Below the pieces are notes generated by a model. The model was not told the origin of the DNA. It worked only from the letters and a program-made list of their open reading frames with translations, and ran no database searches. From positions 1 through 20,424 of the IMG/VR virus record IMGVR_UViG_3300008448_000858: a stretch of 20,424 bases of DNA. The stretch is one strand, 5' to 3'. Position numbers and translations under genes: made by a program. Below, in pieces: positions 1-5,717 of the stretch. The stretch is from a virus. The first letter of the stretch is position 1, and the number at the start of each line of letters is the position of its first letter.

Positions 1-315
1 TATTTAGCTATAGTGGCTGTTGCTTTTATGGATGGGTTTTTCGGTATAGTTGCTGGTACTAAGAAAGAAGGATTTAAAACTTATAAAGCAGTTAAAGTAT
101 TAAAAACCACATTTACTTGGTTAGTTATACTAACAGTAATATTAATGGTAGAAATTGGATTTCCAGGTACATCTTGGCTCTCAGAAACTATTATAATGCC
201 GTTTGTAATATTCCAAATAGTTAGTGCTTTAAAAAATGCTTCAAATGCTGGTTTTATTAAACATTCTATATTAAATAAAATTTTAGAAAAAATCGATAAA
301 CATAAAGATAATTAA
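1..315 (+). CDS. Phage holin, 5' end outside the window
   Basis: Small hydrophobic protein placed directly before the endolysin, so most likely the holin that opens the inner membrane for it. The reading frame is open to the first base of the window (it begins Tyr-Leu-Ala-Ile-Val-Ala-Val) and this upstream part continues a membrane helix. I therefore treat it as 5'-truncated instead of starting at the GTG at 13. In the 104 visible residues I see three hydrophobic stretches, at about 2-19, 38-54 and 63-77. The first contains a Met-Asp-Gly-Phe-Phe-Gly-Ile turn followed by a Lys-rich loop, resembling the D-x-x-x-G-I signature of the phage_holin_4 type family. The C-terminus is Lys-rich and probably cytoplasmic. 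Two bases separate it from the endolysin start. The family assignment is from pattern and context, not a search. Confidence 0.75.
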   Translation, partial: YLAIVAVAFMDGFFGIVAGTKKEGFKTYKAVKVLKTTFTWLVILTVILMVEIGFPGTSWLSETIIMPFVIFQIVSALKNASNAGFIKHSILNKILEKIDKHKDN

Positions 316-317
316 CT

Positions 318-1148
318 ATGTTATTAAAAAAAGGTGATAAAAATGAACAGGTGAGACAACTTCAAGTAAAATTAGGAATTGATCCTGTTGGTACATTTGG
401 TCCTAAGACTGAAGAAGCTGTTAAAAAGTATCAAGCCGCTAATGGATTAGTAGCAGATGGTATAGTAGGAGATGCAACTTGGAATAAAATCATGGGTTCA
501 GCTCCAACAGCACCTGCTACTCCTGCTGTAGTAGTTCCTGCTTCTAGCTTTAAATTAGATAAATTAAAAGGACACATTCCTGATGCTGTATTAGTTCAGA
601 TTCCTGACACTGCTGCTAAGTTTAATATAACTAATCCCTTAAGATTAGCTCATTTCTTAGCCCAATGCGGTCATGAGTCAGGGGGTTGGAAGGCAACTTC
701 AGAAAATTTAAATTACTCTTCTAAAGGTTTAATGGGTATTTTTAAAAAATATTTCCCTACTTTAGCTTTAGCTGAACAATACGCTCGTAAACCTATTGCT
801 ATTGCCTCTCGTGTTTACGGAGGTAGAATGGGTAATGGGGCTGAAGCTACTCAAGATGGATTTAAATTTAGAGGTCGTGGTTATATCCAATTGACTGGTA
901 AAGATAATTATTCTGCTTTTGATAAATTCGTTCCTGAAGAAATTTTAGCTAATCCTGATTTGGTTGCTACTAAATATCCTTTAATGTCTGCTGCTTGGTT
1001 CTTTAATAAAAATGGACTTTGGAGTATTTGTGATAAAGGAGCTGACCAAGGAACTGTAACTGCTGTTACTAAAAGAGTAAATGGTGGAACAATTGGTTTG
1101 CCTGATCGTATTAAACATTTTAACGAGTATTATAATTTATTAAAATAA
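318..1148 (+). CDS. Endolysin: peptidoglycan-binding domain plus GH19 glycoside hydrolase
   Basis: Cell-wall-degrading lysis enzyme that cuts the glycan strands of host peptidoglycan. Residues about 3-60 form a PG_binding_1 type domain (LLKKGDKNEQVRQLQ, then TFGPKTEEAVKKYQ and DGIVGDATWNKI). A Pro/Ala/Thr linker follows at 61-77. Residues about 85-276 are a glycoside hydrolase family 19 (chitinase/lysozyme) domain. Visible GH19 signatures are CGHESGGW with the presumed catalytic Glu120, FRGRGYIQLTGKDNY near 184-198, PLMSAAWFFNKNGL near 221-234, and TKRVNGGTIGLPDRIKHFNE near 251-270. There is no signal peptide, so it should depend on the holin upstream for access to the wall. The length suits a modular phage GH19 lysin. 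Its stop overlaps the next start by one base (TAATG). Confidence 0.93.
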   Translation: MLLKKGDKNEQVRQLQVKLGIDPVGTFGPKTEEAVKKYQAANGLVADGIVGDATWNKIMGSAPTAPATPAVVVPASSFKLDKLKGHIPDAVLVQIPDTAAKFNITNPLRLAHFLAQCGHESGGWKATSENLNYSSKGLMGIFKKYFPTLALAEQYARKPIAIASRVYGGRMGNGAEATQDGFKFRGRGYIQLTGKDNYSAFDKFVPEEILANPDLVATKYPLMSAAWFFNKNGLWSICDKGADQGTVTAVTKRVNGGTIGLPDRIKHFNEYYNLLK

Positions 1149-1525
1149 TGAATGAGTTTCAATTAAACCCCGGACAAGGATATATCTATGTTGGAGAATA
1201 CTTTCATAAGTTTGGAAAAGATGTTCCAACTGAAAAGAAAATAGGTAAAACAGATTCTTTGTTAAATATTCCTCAAATCGATGATTATGCTTTTAGTTTA
1301 GATTTTCATACACCAGATATCTACTTAGTAGATGATGTTGAAAAATTATATAAAGCATTAACTACTATTTTAGATCATGACCAACTTAAAGAAGATTGGT
1401 TTGAAGATACTGATGGAGATTTAAAGGATCGTGTTGCTAAATTTATGGATGCTTTTGGTTATAAAGAAATAGCAGATGTAGATGGAGATGGGATACCAGA
1501 CCATCTAGATGACACTATTGGTTGA
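1148..1525 (+). CDS. Small protein: degenerate GIY-YIG/T5orf172-like N-terminus plus calcium-loop-like C-terminus
   Basis: 125-residue protein of unknown function, coupled to the endolysin by a TAATG overlap. The N-terminal part (GYIYVGEYFHKFG at 11-23, KKIGKTDSLL at 30-39, then a DDVEKLYKAL helix at 62-71) has the spacing of the T5orf172/MUG113 branch of the GIY-YIG nuclease fold. However, the Arg usually found just after the K-I-G-x-T strand is absent, and the usual Leu-Glu...Leu-His helix reads Leu-Tyr...Leu-Thr, so it looks catalytically dead if the fold is right. The C-terminus has two Asp-rich segments: EDTDGDLKDR at 86-95 and DVDGDGIPDHLDD at 110-122. The second closely resembles thrombospondin type 3/EF-hand calcium loops. 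Position suggests a late gene, perhaps lysis-associated. The existence of the gene is well supported; both domain readings are tentative. Confidence 0.75.
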   Translation: MNEFQLNPGQGYIYVGEYFHKFGKDVPTEKKIGKTDSLLNIPQIDDYAFSLDFHTPDIYLVDDVEKLYKALTTILDHDQLKEDWFEDTDGDLKDRVAKFMDAFGYKEIADVDGDGIPDHLDDTIG

Positions 1526-1540
1526 TTTTGACACCTGACG

Positions 1541-1570
1541 TGACCTAAATAAGGTAGTTTAATATAGACA
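1541..1570 (+). promoter_or_regulatory. Candidate promoter element upstream of the 1607 gene
   Basis: The box TGACCTAAAT (1541-1550) lies 12 bases before TATAGACA (1563-1570). The same layout, TGGCCTAAAT-N12-TATATTTG, occurs in the gap at 2051-2080. The match in both sequence and spacing suggests a shared promoter type. The -7 part here departs from the Bacteroidetes TAnnTTTG consensus, so an activator may be needed. Confidence 0.4.
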
Positions 1571-1598
1571 CTATATGAAGGTTTATGACGTCTATATT
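1561..1598. repeat. Inverted repeat with 9-bp perfect arms and a 20-base spacer
   Basis: AATATAGAC at 1561-1569 is the exact reverse complement of GTCTATATT at 1590-1598. It fills the centre of the 81-base gap before the 1607 gene and overlaps the candidate -7 element at 1563. It could be an operator or an RNA stem near the start of the transcript. The long loop and lack of a T-tract argue against a terminator. Confidence 0.45.
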
Positions 1599-1606
1599 TA
1601 TCGTAT

Positions 1607-2047
1607 ATGGATGTAGATAAAATATTTGATTTATTTAATAATAAAGAGCCTGATTCTCTAAAAGAGAAGGCACAGGCAACAGATATTTTAATAACAGACT
1701 ATAAAAACCACCCTTTATTTTGGGTTGGAATGTTTAAAAAGCTTATTTATAATCATAACCTATTTAACTCACAATTACTTAAATTTTTTGATAAATTAGA
1801 AGAAGGATTAGATATAACAGATATAGATAAAGCAGGTGAATTTGTAGTGTTTACTAAAGCATGGGAATATATTCAAAAAGTAAATCCTAATAATTTTTCA
1901 CACCAAGAAGCTCTGTACCATTTTTCAGATATACAATTGAAAACAGCATTAGAATTATCTATAAGTTACTTTCAAGAAATAGAAGAGTATGAAAAATGCT
2001 CACATCTTAAAAAGAATTTAGAATTTGTAAAACTCCTTTTGGCTTAA
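1607..2047 (+). CDS. Hypothetical protein, helical, with UVR-like C-terminus
   Basis: 146-residue acidic and apparently all-helical protein that I do not recognise. It contains an aromatic cluster near residues 37-46 (PLFWVGMFKK) and helices rich in Lys, Glu, Asp and Leu. Its last 25 residues (YFQEIEEYEKCSHLKKNLEF near 121-140) resemble the UvrB/UvrC interaction motif, in which a helix with E-[FY]-E-K-[AC]-x-x-L-[KR] packs as a hairpin against a partner protein. That would fit a protein-protein interaction role, but it is inference. It stands alone between two promoter-like gaps, with 81 bases before it and 57 after, so it may be expressed on its own, perhaps earlier than the virion genes. 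Another ATG at 1611 is in a different frame. There is no Shine-Dalgarno sequence. Confidence 0.75.
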   Translation: MDVDKIFDLFNNKEPDSLKEKAQATDILITDYKNHPLFWVGMFKKLIYNHNLFNSQLLKFFDKLEEGLDITDIDKAGEFVVFTKAWEYIQKVNPNNFSHQEALYHFSDIQLKTALELSISYFQEIEEYEKCSHLKKNLEFVKLLLA

Positions 2048-2048
2048 A

Positions 2049-2080
2049 TTTGGCCTAAATGGGATGTCATGTTATATTTG
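2049..2080 (+). promoter_or_regulatory. Bacteroidetes-type primary sigma promoter (TTTG-N20-TATATTTG)
   Basis: TTTG at 2049-2052 (-33 element) and TATATTTG at 2073-2080 (-7 element) are separated by 20 bases. This matches the known Bacteroidetes consensus TTTG-N19-21-TAnnTTTG at every fixed position. It begins just after the stop of the 1607 gene, and transcription would start a few bases after 2080, giving a leader of roughly 20 bases before the ATG at 2105. It should drive the 2105 gene and probably the HD hydrolase and sigma factor behind it using unmodified host polymerase. Confidence 0.7.
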
Positions 2081-2104
2081 TACTACACGGGTTAAAAAAA
2101 GGAT

Positions 2105-2299
2105 ATGAAACATAGAGACATAATAATGAGAAGGATGGAAAGGGTAGAAGGGGGAATTGAGAAACTGCAGTTTGCGCTACGACAGAATAACTGGGCTTTG
2201 GTAGATGAGATTATTCAAGAAATGAGGGATAATATTAATGACGCTAAGGCGTTTGTACAACAGGAACCATTAGGACCCGGAGAAATTAACAGATTTTAA
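2105..2299 (+). CDS. Small hypothetical helical protein
   Basis: 64-residue protein with no recognised family. It is probably one helical hairpin: residues about 8-30 (MRRMERVEGGIEKLQFALRQ) and 31-55 (WALVDEIIQEMRDNINDAKA) have heptad-like hydrophobic spacing, and the tail is Gly/Pro-containing. It is the first gene after the strong host-type promoter at 2049-2080 and is preceded by an A-rich leader (a run of As then GGAT directly before ATG). That leader is typical of Bacteroidetes starts and too close to act as a Shine-Dalgarno sequence. Its base composition is visibly less AT-rich than its neighbours, with codons such as CTG, GCG, CGA and GGG that are rare elsewhere here, so it may have a different history. 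One base separates it from the HD hydrolase. Confidence 0.7.
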   Translation: MKHRDIIMRRMERVEGGIEKLQFALRQNNWALVDEIIQEMRDNINDAKAFVQQEPLGPGEINRF

Positions 2300-2300
2300 T

Positions 2301-3086
2301 ATGCAATTAACAGCTGAACAGATCCAAGCTAATTGGAATGAATTAATGTCTTTTATTGAGGATTATATTTCTGAACCTCGTAAAACTAAACTAATTGAAT
2401 TTTATGAAAAGTATGCTGAACGTTTAATGTTAATGCCTGCTGCCCATAAAAAAGAATATCATAATGCTTTCCCTGGAGGATATGTAGAGCATGTTAATCG
2501 TGTTATTACTTGTGCTCTTCATCTTCATAAACTTTGGGAGAAAATGGGAGCTGATATTACTACTTATACTGAAGAAGAATTAGTGTTTTCTGCTCTAAAT
2601 CATGACCTGGGTAAATTAGGTGATGAAGAACATGACTCATATATTCCTCAAACTGATAAATGGAGACAAGATAAATTAGGTGAAGATTATATGTTTAATG
2701 ATAAACTTGCTTTTGCCTCTGTACCTGATCGTGGCTTATATTTACTCCAGGCTCATGATATTAAGTACTCGTTTAATGAAATGATTACAATTCAAACTCA
2801 TGATGGTTTATACGATGAAGCAAATAAGAAATATTTAATGACTTATATGCCAGAGACTAAACCTAGAACTAGTTTACCTTACATTGTACATCAAGCTGAT
2901 TTAATGGCTGCTAGAATTGAGTTTGAAAGAGAATGGTTACCTAAATTTAAAGGTAACTTGGATAAGCCAAAGAAATCATTTACCTTGGAATCCAACAAAA
3001 AAGCGCCTTCATCAAACGCTACTAAGCAAAAAGCATTAGGTAGTATAAAAAGTGAAGGCTTAAAAAATATGTTAGATAATTTATGA
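2301..3086 (+). CDS. HD-domain metal-dependent phosphohydrolase
   Basis: 261-residue protein of the HD superfamily, which hydrolyses phosphodiester or phosphomonoester bonds of nucleotides or RNA with bound metal ions. Residues about 45-210 carry the motifs: HNAFPGGYVEHVNRV at 54-68 (GG-x-x-x-H, His64), the HD pair in LNHDLGKLGD at 99-108 (His101-Asp102), further histidines in AHDIKYSF and THDGLYDE near 151-174, and HQADLMAARIE at 197-207 with the closing Asp200. The GGYVEH...HDLGK layout resembles YhaM-type 3'-5' exoribonucleases and related HD enzymes, but no OB-type nucleic-acid-binding domain is present. A Lys/Ser-rich tail covers about 218-250. It overlaps the next gene through ATGA. The substrate cannot be told from sequence; nucleotide or signal-nucleotide turnover and RNA processing are both possible. 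Confidence 0.85.
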   Translation: MQLTAEQIQANWNELMSFIEDYISEPRKTKLIEFYEKYAERLMLMPAAHKKEYHNAFPGGYVEHVNRVITCALHLHKLWEKMGADITTYTEEELVFSALNHDLGKLGDEEHDSYIPQTDKWRQDKLGEDYMFNDKLAFASVPDRGLYLLQAHDIKYSFNEMITIQTHDGLYDEANKKYLMTYMPETKPRTSLPYIVHQADLMAARIEFEREWLPKFKGNLDKPKKSFTLESNKKAPSSNATKQKALGSIKSEGLKNMLDNL

Positions 3087-3364
3087 TATTAACTTTAATA
3101 CTTTTAGGTTTGATGGTCGTGGTCTTAGGATACACGACCTTTAATCTTCTTAGGAAAAATGAAAAACAAGAAGACATCTTAGCAGGTTACATGACCTACC
3201 TAAACAAAATCTCAGACACTATTGAAATGGCTGAAAAGAAATTAATGGAAGTAGACGCTAAAGGTAGTTTTAAATCAGATGATGAAATTGGATTTTTCTT
3301 TGAACAAATTAAAACAATTCAAACAGCGTTAAATTCTTTTGTTATTAAAAATATTTCAAAGTAA
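3083..3364 (+). CDS. Small single-pass membrane protein with coiled-coil tail
   Basis: 93-residue protein starting inside the stop of the HD hydrolase (ATGA overlap). Residues about 2-22 form one hydrophobic helix (LTLILLGLMVVVLGYTTFNL) followed by a basic Arg-Lys stop, so the tail should face the cytoplasm. The rest is helical and amphipathic, with a short acidic segment FKSDDEIGFFFEQIKTIQ at about 63-80. I recall this S-D-D-E-[IV]-G-x-x-F pattern from small proteins of other marine T4-like phages, where it also lacks a known function; that memory is not a database check. Its place between an enzyme and the late sigma factor suggests a conserved accessory role. It shares a TAATG junction with the sigma gene. 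Confidence 0.7.
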   Translation: MILTLILLGLMVVVLGYTTFNLLRKNEKQEDILAGYMTYLNKISDTIEMAEKKLMEVDAKGSFKSDDEIGFFFEQIKTIQTALNSFVIKNISK

Positions 3365-4074
3365 TGGAAGAGGTAGTTGTAAAAAAGAAAAAGAAAGGCA
3401 TACAGTACTTTACTCAAGATACTGAGGATGCTATCATTCTGTATAACAATACAACTGATTTTGAGTTAAAAAGTAGATTATACAATGATAGAATTCATTA
3501 TGCCTTTTTTAAACTTACCGAAAATATTATCCATACGTTTAAATTTTATTATACTGAGGTAGATAATATTGAGGATTTACAACATGAAGTAATCACTTTC
3601 CTTTTAACTAAAATTCATTTATTTAATCCAGAAAGAGGAGCTAAAGCATATTCATATTTTGGTACTATTGTTAAACGTTATTTAATTCTTTCAAACCAAA
3701 AAAATTATAAAAAACGTATTGATACTTTGCCTATTGAAACATTAGAGGAAGATGAAAACCATTCTTATGATATTGAAGAGTCTCCTTATAATGAACGTTT
3801 ATCTATGTTTATAGATGAATATGTAGAACATTGTACTAAATATATTTATGATTTATTTCCTAAAGAATATGATGCTCAAATAGCAGATGCTATTCTTGAG
3901 TTATTCCGTAAACGAGAATTTTTAGATGTTTTTAATAAAAAAGCACTTTACATTTATATCCGTGAAATCATAGATGTTAAAACTCCTAAGATTACAAAGA
4001 TAGCTAATCAACTCTATGATATTTTTAAAGAAGGTTATGTATTTTATTTAGAACACGGATATACAAAGTTTTAG
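3364..4074 (+). CDS. Late-transcription sigma factor, T4 gp55-like
   Basis: 236-residue protein with a sigma-70 region 2-like core. Residues about 44-110 contain an amphipathic helix (FFKLTENIIHTFKFYY), an acidic NIEDLQHEVITFLLTKI segment and the RGAKAYSYFGTIVKRYLI segment near 91-108, where region 2.3/2.4 residues would melt and read a -10 element. No region 4 helix-turn-helix is evident. This is expected of gp55-type late sigma factors, which recognise only a short AT-rich -10 box and rely on clamp and coactivator proteins. T4 gp55 ends in a hydrophobic clamp-binding peptide; here the end is EGYVFYLEHGYTKF, aromatic but not obviously the same motif. It sits immediately upstream of the virion genes, several of which are preceded by TATTTATAA motifs. 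Assignment is by region 2 pattern and context. Confidence 0.75.
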   Translation: MEEVVVKKKKKGIQYFTQDTEDAIILYNNTTDFELKSRLYNDRIHYAFFKLTENIIHTFKFYYTEVDNIEDLQHEVITFLLTKIHLFNPERGAKAYSYFGTIVKRYLILSNQKNYKKRIDTLPIETLEEDENHSYDIEESPYNERLSMFIDEYVEHCTKYIYDLFPKEYDAQIADAILELFRKREFLDVFNKKALYIYIREIIDVKTPKITKIANQLYDIFKEGYVFYLEHGYTKF

Positions 4075-4080
4075 TTTTCA

Positions 4081-4110
4081 TATTTATAAGAAACTAAATG
4101 TATATTTATG
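4081..4110 (+). promoter_or_regulatory. Candidate late promoter, doubled TATTTAT motif
   Basis: The gap between the sigma gene and the first virion-region gene holds TATTTATAAG (4081-4090) and, 20 bases later, TATATTTATG (4101-4110), whose last three bases are the start codon. The first copy contains TATAAGAA (4085-4092), close to the T4 late box TATAAATA and 15 bases before the ATG. It lies directly downstream of the gp55-like gene. Related motifs occur before the genes at 6887, 9504 and 15567. Confidence 0.4.
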
Positions 4111-4443
4111 TCACAATTTGATAACATAATTTTTAAAAATAAAAAATTCTCTGATGTTTTAGAGGAAATCTATAACAATCAAAAGAAAAAAGATCAACAG
4201 GTTTCTGCTTTAATCTCTGAATTAAAACCACTTATCTCTGATATTGGTGACGCAACATTAGTTGTTCCTTTAATTAAGGAATATATGGAGATAAGTGTTA
4301 AAAATGATGATTTATTAATTAAGATGGCAGCCCTAGCTCAACGAGCTATGAATACTCAAACTGCTGAAGGAGCTTTAACTATTTCTGATGAAGAAAAAGA
4401 GCAGTTAATAGCTGCTATGAACGAGTTAAAAGGAGATAAATAA
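4108..4443 (+). CDS. Hypothetical protein preceding the baseplate hub
   Basis: 111-residue soluble, helix-rich protein with no family I recognise. The N-terminal half is Lys-rich with a likely coiled coil (VLEEIYNNQKKKDQQVSALI near 17-36). A hydrophobic LVVPLIKEYMEISV segment follows, and the tail is acidic (ISDEEKEQLIAAMNELKGDK at 92-111). It is the first gene after the late sigma factor and is joined to the spike gene by a TAATG junction, so it is expected to be made in step with it. A small virion protein or an assembly factor for the hub would fit the position; the sequence alone does not decide. The end of this gene carries AGGAG at 4431-4435, seven bases before the next start and the only good Shine-Dalgarno sequence I see in the window. 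Confidence 0.7.
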   Translation: MSQFDNIIFKNKKFSDVLEEIYNNQKKKDQQVSALISELKPLISDIGDATLVVPLIKEYMEISVKNDDLLIKMAALAQRAMNTQTAEGALTISDEEKEQLIAAMNELKGDK

Positions 4444-5717
4444 TGGCTTACGGGTTAAAAGCTAATACTAATAATATTATATCTAGTGTTAACACTATAG
4501 CTTCCCAGTCTCCTAATGGTCTTACTGCTTCCCCTGCTTCCTTTAAAGCGGGTAGAGTAAAAAGTATTATTTTAGATAATAATCATCCTAAATTTAAAAA
4601 ATTTGGTGAATGGAATGCTTTAGGTGTAATTGAATATCAAGATATAACATTACCAGCTTCTAAAACAGCTTTTGCTAGACCTTATTTTAGTAATATAAAA
4701 CAATTACCTGTCTTAGAAGAAATTATTTGGATTGTAACTTTACCTGATACTAGTTTAAATGGTACCCCTGATAAAGGAGGTATAACAACTAATACTTCAG
4801 ATTATTATATTTGTCCTGCCTCATTATGGAATCATCCACACCATAATGCTTTTCCTTCAAATCCAGAAAAATTACCTCAATCTCAACAAAAAGATTATAT
4901 TCAAACACAAGTAGGTAATGTTAGAAGAGTAACAGATCAATCTACAGAAATAGATTTAGGTAGTACTTTTATAGAACGTTCAAATATCCATCCATTATTA
5001 CCTTTTGAAGGTGATATAATTTATGAAGGTAGATGGGGTAATAGTATACGATTTGGTTCTACTAATAAAAGAAAAATAGCAGGAATTATACCTGATGCTT
5101 TAAATAATTGGTCAAAAGGAAAAAGTACATCTGGAGATCCTATAATTATTTTTAGAAATGGTCAAGGTACTCAAACTGAAGAAGGATGGATACCTATTAC
5201 TGAAGATATTAATAATGATGATGCTTCTATTTATTTAACTAGTACTCAAAAAATACCTTTAAAAACAGCTAGTTCAAATTATTTTAGTTACAAAAAAAAC
5301 ACCCCTGAACAACCAGACCAATACATTGGAAAACAAATTATAATCTCCTCAGGTCGATTAGTGTTTAATTCATCATTAGATCATATTTTATTAAGTTCTA
5401 ATAAAACTATAAATTTAAATGCTGTTTTAGGAGTTAACATTGATACACCCATAGTAACTATTCAATCTCAAAATATATTTTTAGGTTCCAAAAATGCTAA
5501 TGAACCTTTATTATTAGGTAATCAAACAGTAAACTTACTAAATCAATTAATAGAAAATATTCAAGCATTCTCTACTATTTGTTCCACTTTAGTTTCCACT
5601 CCTCCAGGTACTCCTTTAGCTCCTTTAAACACTGCTGCTTTACAATTAAATGGTGTGTTAGATTCTTTACAATCTAATTTAAATAACTTAAAATCTAAAT
5701 ATAACTACACAGTATAA
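4443..5717 (+). CDS. Baseplate central spike/hub protein, gp5/VgrG-like without lysozyme domain
   Basis: 424-residue protein read as the trimeric needle tip below the tail tube. Residues about 36-100 look like the OB-fold of gp5/VgrG/gp45-type spikes (AGRVKSIILDN, ALGVIEYQDI and PVLEEIIWIVTLPD). Residues 187-210 contain LLPFEGDIIYEGRWGNSIRF, a common signature of these spikes. Residues about 298-362 are short alternating strands (IIISSGRLVFNS, HILLSSNKTINLNAV, VTIQSQNIFLGS) that fit the start of an intertwined beta-helix, and the last 60 residues are helical. T4 gp5 has a lysozyme domain between the OB-fold and the helix; here that place holds only a His/Pro/Asn-rich loop and no catalytic signature. 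It follows a real Shine-Dalgarno sequence (AGGAG) and overlaps the next gene by one base. Confidence 0.8.
   Translation: MAYGLKANTNNIISSVNTIASQSPNGLTASPASFKAGRVKSIILDNNHPKFKKFGEWNALGVIEYQDITLPASKTAFARPYFSNIKQLPVLEEIIWIVTLPDTSLNGTPDKGGITTNTSDYYICPASLWNHPHHNAFPSNPEKLPQSQQKDYIQTQVGNVRRVTDQSTEIDLGSTFIERSNIHPLLPFEGDIIYEGRWGNSIRFGSTNKRKIAGIIPDALNNWSKGKSTSGDPIIIFRNGQGTQTEEGWIPITEDINNDDASIYLTSTQKIPLKTASSNYFSYKKNTPEQPDQYIGKQIIISSGRLVFNSSLDHILLSSNKTINLNAVLGVNIDTPIVTIQSQNIFLGSKNANEPLLLGNQTVNLLNQLIENIQAFSTICSTLVSTPPGTPLAPLNTAALQLNGVLDSLQSNLNNLKSKYNYTV

Noticed and set aside
13-15. GTG as the start of the holin
   Set aside because: The same frame is open to base 1 and the upstream residues extend the first membrane helix, so the true start is outside the window.
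1528-1533. TTGACA, a perfect sigma-70 -35 hexamer
   Set aside because: No -10 hexamer follows at 16-18 bases, and the host appears to use the Bacteroidetes-type promoter.
1575-1616. Possible 13-codon leader peptide (MKVYDVYIYRIWM) ending just inside the 1607 gene
   Set aside because: Tempting because it spans the inverted repeat, but it is too short to separate from chance and shows no ribosome-binding signal.
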